From positions 1 to 18,563 of the forward strand of contig JAJDBA010000087.1 in NCBI GenBank assembly GCA_029261675.1: 18,563 nt of DNA, given 5' to 3'. The notes below the pieces were generated by a model that worked only from the letters and a program-made list of their open reading frames with translations, was not told the DNA's origin and did no database searches. Positions within the stretch are counted from its first letter, which is position 1. Each line of letters opens with the position of its first letter. Source of the DNA: Nitrospinaceae bacterium (GTDB lineage: Bacteria > Nitrospinota > Nitrospinia > Nitrospinales > VA-1). Positions 15,506 through 18,563 of this stretch are shown piece after piece. A program made the position numbers and the translations under genes.

Positions 15506-16398
15506 GCTTTGCTCTGACCAGACAAAAGGGACCTGCCGCTACATGGAACGACCTTCGTTCTGAAAGAAACAAAAAGCGCAAGCGTGGCAGCAACCTGAAT
15601 AAAAGGATTCCTAGTAAACCAAAGTTGGGCACGTGGGTACGCACATTGGCTGAGCTTACCTCAAAACTCTTCTTGGCAGGAGTTGTCGGCTACCTTCTTT
15701 TTGCTGGATGGAATTTTTTGATCTCAACACCTCGTTTTCAAATTCAAAATATTTCTTTCAAAGGGAATAATATTTTGAGCGATGCGCAAATCCTTGAATG
15801 GCTAGGTCCTGTAAAAGGTGAAAATTTAATTTCCATTGACCTGGTTGAGTTAAGTCAGCGGCTTTCAGAAAACCCATGGATTCAATCGGCTTCTATTGGT
15901 CGAAATTTTCCTCAAGGACTGGAATTTAAGCTTACAGAAAGGGTCCCTTACGCAAGGATCAAGAAGGACCAAATTTATTTAGTGGATAGTTTTGGTGTCA
16001 CGCTGTCACCTGAAAAACCTGAATATAGACATCTGCCTCTAATCATCATGCAAGGCGAAAAAGAAAATAATTTTTTAGAGGGCAAAGTATTACACAGTCT
16101 GAAAACCATGCACTACTTCAACAAACTCTCATTCTTTGACAATAATCCTTTGGATGCGGCAGAACTAATAGGCCATTCCCGGGTTCTATTTACCACCCGA
16201 AATCGGGACATTCAAATTCAAATGTCTATGGACAAATTAGAGGAGGGAAGAAAAAATTTCCTACTCATTCTCGATACCATTGAGGAAGAAAGCCCTAAGA
16301 TTCAAATGATCGACTTATCATTTAAAGATCAAGTTGTAATCAGAAATAGATTCAAATCAAGTTCAACATTAACTTCGGCAAAGAGTCAAACCAACTAG
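15502..16398 (+). CDS. ftsQ: Cell division protein FtsQ
   Basis: 298 residues, starting at ATG 15502 (GGAG at 15490-15493) and overlapping the ddl stop by 4 bases. It is a bitopic divisome protein. A long basic cytoplasmic tail (residues 20-41 contain RNKKRKRG and several more Lys/Arg) is followed by one membrane helix at about 56-74 (LFLAGVVGYLLFAGWNFLI). A POTRA domain at about 79-147 (FQIQNISFKGNNILSDAQIL ... NFPQGLEFKLTERVPYARI) precedes the FtsQ C-terminal domain. FtsQ joins FtsL and FtsB to recruit and control FtsWI. Position between ddl and ftsA supports the call. A gap of 15 bases separates it from ftsA. Confidence 0.93.
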   Translation: MSFALTRQKGPAATWNDLRSERNKKRKRGSNLNKRIPSKPKLGTWVRTLAELTSKLFLAGVVGYLLFAGWNFLISTPRFQIQNISFKGNNILSDAQILEWLGPVKGENLISIDLVELSQRLSENPWIQSASIGRNFPQGLEFKLTERVPYARIKKDQIYLVDSFGVTLSPEKPEYRHLPLIIMQGEKENNFLEGKVLHSLKTMHYFNKLSFFDNNPLDAAELIGHSRVLFTTRNRDIQIQMSMDKLEEGRKNFLLILDTIEEESPKIQMIDLSFKDQVVIRNRFKSSSTLTSAKSQTN

Positions 16399-16413
16399 AA
16401 GGGGATAGGACGC

Positions 16414-17646
16414 ATGTCCAAAAAAAGCAATTACATTGTCGGGCTGGATATTGGGACCACCAAAATCTGCTGCATCATTGGCGAGGTTATCGATGATGAA
16501 AAAATAGATATTATTGGTCTCGGTCAGTACCCATCAAAAGGCCTTAGAAAAGGGGTAGTAGTCAATATCGACAGCACTGTCGAGTCCATCAAAAATGCTG
16601 TTGAAGAAGCCGAACTCATGGCCGGGTGTGAAATAGATTCGGTTTATGTTGGCATTGCAGGTGGACACATAAACAGCCTCAACAGCCACGGAATTATTGC
16701 GGTAAAGGGCCGAGAGATCGATCAGAAAGATGTGGACAGAGTGATCGAGGCTGCTAAGGCCATAGCCATTCCTTTAGATCGCGAAGTGATTCACGTTCTG
16801 CCTCAGGAGTATATCGTTGACAATCAAGATGGAATTAAAACTCCCCTTGGAATGGCGGGGGTGCGCCTTGAAGCGAAAGTACATATCGTTACTGCAGCGG
16901 TGACTTCGGCACAGAACATCGTCAAATGCGTCAACAAAGCAGGATTGGGAGTCTCCGATATTGTGTTGGAGCAGCTTGCATCCAGCGAATCCGTTTTATC
17001 TCAAGATGAGAGAGAGCTGGGTGTTGCCATGATTGATATTGGTGGCGGCACATCGGACCTTGCAATTTTTTATCAAGGTGCAATCAAACATACTTCTGTT
17101 TTAACTATCGCGGGCGCGCAAATGACAAACGACATTGCAATAGGTCTTCGCACCCCAAACAATGAAGCAGAGAAAATCAAGCATTCCTACGGCTGCGCAT
17201 ACTCACCCATCATCTCAGAGGGTGACAACATCGAAGTTCCCAGCGTTGGTGGAAGAGAATCTCGAACAGTACCTCGACAAATTTTAAGCGAGATAATCGA
17301 AGCGCGAACACGTGAGATGTTTGAACTACTCGACCACGATATAAATGAATCGGGATACCGGGAAATTATTTCATCTGGAATTGTGCTGACGGGTGGAGCT
17401 TCGAGCATGCAAGGGATGCCAGAGTTAGCGGAGGACGTTTTTCAAACCCCCGTAAGATTAGGGATACCGATGGGACTCGGAGGTTTGATCGATGTCGTAA
17501 ATAACCCCATGTATGCAACCTGTACTGGCTTGATCCAATATGGATCTAAAAGAGTTAAAACCGGACCTGTAAGAGAACTGCAGGGACGTAATTTATTCGA
17601 TAAAATTTTTTCACGTATGAAAGATTGGGCAGACGAATTTTTTTAA
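16414..17646 (+). CDS. ftsA: Cell division protein FtsA (actin-like membrane tether)
   Basis: 410 residues, typical length. FtsA is an actin-family ATPase that anchors FtsZ filaments to the inner membrane and recruits later divisome proteins. Phosphate-1 motif GLDIGTTK (10-17), the family segment GLRKGVVVNIDSTVESI, phosphate-2 motif DIGGGTSD (208-215) and the adenosine motif VLTGGASSMQG are intact. The C-terminal NLFDKIFSRMKDWADEFF is the amphipathic membrane-targeting helix. The ribosome site is AGGGGATAGGA just upstream of the ATG. ftsZ follows after 15 bases. Confidence 0.97.
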   Translation: MSKKSNYIVGLDIGTTKICCIIGEVIDDEKIDIIGLGQYPSKGLRKGVVVNIDSTVESIKNAVEEAELMAGCEIDSVYVGIAGGHINSLNSHGIIAVKGREIDQKDVDRVIEAAKAIAIPLDREVIHVLPQEYIVDNQDGIKTPLGMAGVRLEAKVHIVTAAVTSAQNIVKCVNKAGLGVSDIVLEQLASSESVLSQDERELGVAMIDIGGGTSDLAIFYQGAIKHTSVLTIAGAQMTNDIAIGLRTPNNEAEKIKHSYGCAYSPIISEGDNIEVPSVGGRESRTVPRQILSEIIEARTREMFELLDHDINESGYREIISSGIVLTGGASSMQGMPELAEDVFQTPVRLGIPMGLGGLIDVVNNPMYATCTGLIQYGSKRVKTGPVRELQGRNLFDKIFSRMKDWADEFF

Positions 17647-17661
17647 AAATTGGAGGACACC

Positions 17662-18563
17662 ATGAGTTTGATAGAATTTGAAAACGAAAATGATTACAAC
17701 GCGACCATAAAGGTAGTTGGCGTTGGTGGCGGTGGCACCAATGCCGTCAATTCTATGGTTCGCGATAATCTCCGTGGAGTTGAGTTCATTATCGCCAATA
17801 CGGATTTACAATCCTTGGAAAAATCAGAATGCCCAGGAAAAATCCAGATAGGCGGAGAATTGACTCGCGGACTGGGAGCAGGTTCTAATCCAGAAACGGG
17901 GAAAGATGCTGCCGAAGAGAGCGAAATTGTTATACGCGATATGCTCGAGGGTGCGGATATGGTTTTTATAACCGCAGGAATGGGCGGTGGAACCGGAACA
18001 GGTGCCGCACCAGTGATATCTCGTATTGCAAAAGAAACAGGTGCTCTTACCGTTGGCGTAGTTACCAAACCGTTCGCGTTTGAAGGCAAAAAACGAATGC
18101 GGCAAGCAGAAGAGGGAATACAAGAATTAAAAGAAGCAGTCGATACACTGATTGTGATTCCAAATCAAAAACTATTGAGTTATGTAGGAAAACAAACGTC
18201 TTTCACCAGCGCGTTCTCAATGGTAGACGATATTCTCAAGCAAGCTGTTTGCAGTATCTCTGATTTAATCGTCATTCCCGGACTCATCAATCTCGATTTT
18301 GCCGATGTCAAATGCATAATGGGCAGCATGGGCAAAGCGCTCATGGGAAGCGGAATCGCCACAGGAGAAACTAGAGCTGTGGAAGCTGCACAAAAAGCAA
18401 TCTCCAGCCCTCTGCTTGACGAAGCAACCGTTGATGGCGCGAAAGGTATCTTAATCAACATAACGGGCGGCGAAGACTTAACCCTTATGGAAATTAATGA
18501 AGCCTCTATGATGGTTCAAGAAAATGCACACGAAGATGCGCATATCATTTTTGGTGCAGTGAT
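17662..18563 (+). CDS. ftsZ: Cell division GTPase FtsZ (3' end cut by window edge)
   Basis: Starts at ATG 17662 with a strong GGAGGA (17652-17657) five bases upstream. 300 codons are present before the window ends, so the end of the GTPase core, the linker and the FtsA/ZipA-binding tail are not visible. FtsZ is the tubulin homologue that forms the Z ring. Seen are KVVGVGGGGTNAVN, the nucleotide-binding loop, LTRGLGAGSNPETGKDAAEE, the tubulin signature GMGGGTGTGAAP (M107 to about P117), and the T7-loop NLDFADVK that completes the GTPase site. The segment before the T7 loop reads QAVCSISDLI, where homologues usually have a Gln-Gly pair at the Cys-Ser position. Otherwise it is an ordinary FtsZ. 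Confidence 0.97.
   Translation, partial: MSLIEFENENDYNATIKVVGVGGGGTNAVNSMVRDNLRGVEFIIANTDLQSLEKSECPGKIQIGGELTRGLGAGSNPETGKDAAEESEIVIRDMLEGADMVFITAGMGGGTGTGAAPVISRIAKETGALTVGVVTKPFAFEGKKRMRQAEEGIQELKEAVDTLIVIPNQKLLSYVGKQTSFTSAFSMVDDILKQAVCSISDLIVIPGLINLDFADVKCIMGSMGKALMGSGIATGETRAVEAAQKAISSPLLDEATVDGAKGILINITGGEDLTLMEINEASMMVQENAHEDAHIIFGAV

Overview
This window is an almost complete division and cell wall (dcw) cluster from a diderm bacterium. It is preceded by a divergent gene for the cytochrome c maturation heme chaperone CcmE. By eye the base composition is moderately AT-rich. The gene order mraZ-rsmH-ftsL-ftsI-murE-murF-mraY-murD-ftsW-murG-murC-murB-ddl-ftsQ-ftsA-ftsZ is that of Proteobacteria and related diderm phyla. 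MurE carries the DNPR signature of meso-diaminopimelate-adding enzymes. CcmE has the cysteine variant (CxxxY) of its heme-binding motif, known from archaea and Desulfovibrio-type bacteria. Together these suggest a deltaproteobacteria-like or Nitrospinota/SAR324-like lineage, but the sequence alone does not fix the taxon.

Layout. Positions 1-395 (minus strand) hold the ccmE gene, cut by the window edge before its stop. Positions 396-897 are a 502-base divergent regulatory region. It contains a plausible ccmE promoter, an exact 29-bp tandem duplication with two TATAAT boxes, a plausible mraZ promoter, and four 10-bp-phased repeats that look like an MraZ operator. From 898 to the right edge, sixteen genes run in one direction with overlaps or very short gaps, consistent with one operon. 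The exception is a 115-base gap between murB and ddl. That gap holds a compact GC-rich element predicted to fold as a perfect three-way junction, preceded by a small AT hairpin across the murB stop codon. The last gene, ftsZ, runs off the right edge.

How the genes work together. MurC, MurD, MurE and MurF add the stem peptide to UDP-MurNAc, which is made by MurB. Ddl supplies D-Ala-D-Ala for MurF. MraY and MurG make lipid I and lipid II. FtsW and FtsI polymerise and cross-link septal peptidoglycan. FtsL and FtsQ belong to the divisome regulatory core. FtsA tethers FtsZ to the membrane. MraZ probably represses the operon from the phased repeats, and RsmH methylates 16S rRNA.

All core genes look intact and ordinary. 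The parts worth a second look are the structured murB-ddl spacer (one of whose loops exposes an anti-Shine-Dalgarno-like CCTCCTT), the MraZ operator together with a shortened MraZ whose second DNA-binding motif is degenerate, the CxxxY CcmE, the upstream tandem repeat, and a basic N-terminal extension on MurB. I saw no tRNA, rRNA, CRISPR array, insertion sequence or phage gene.
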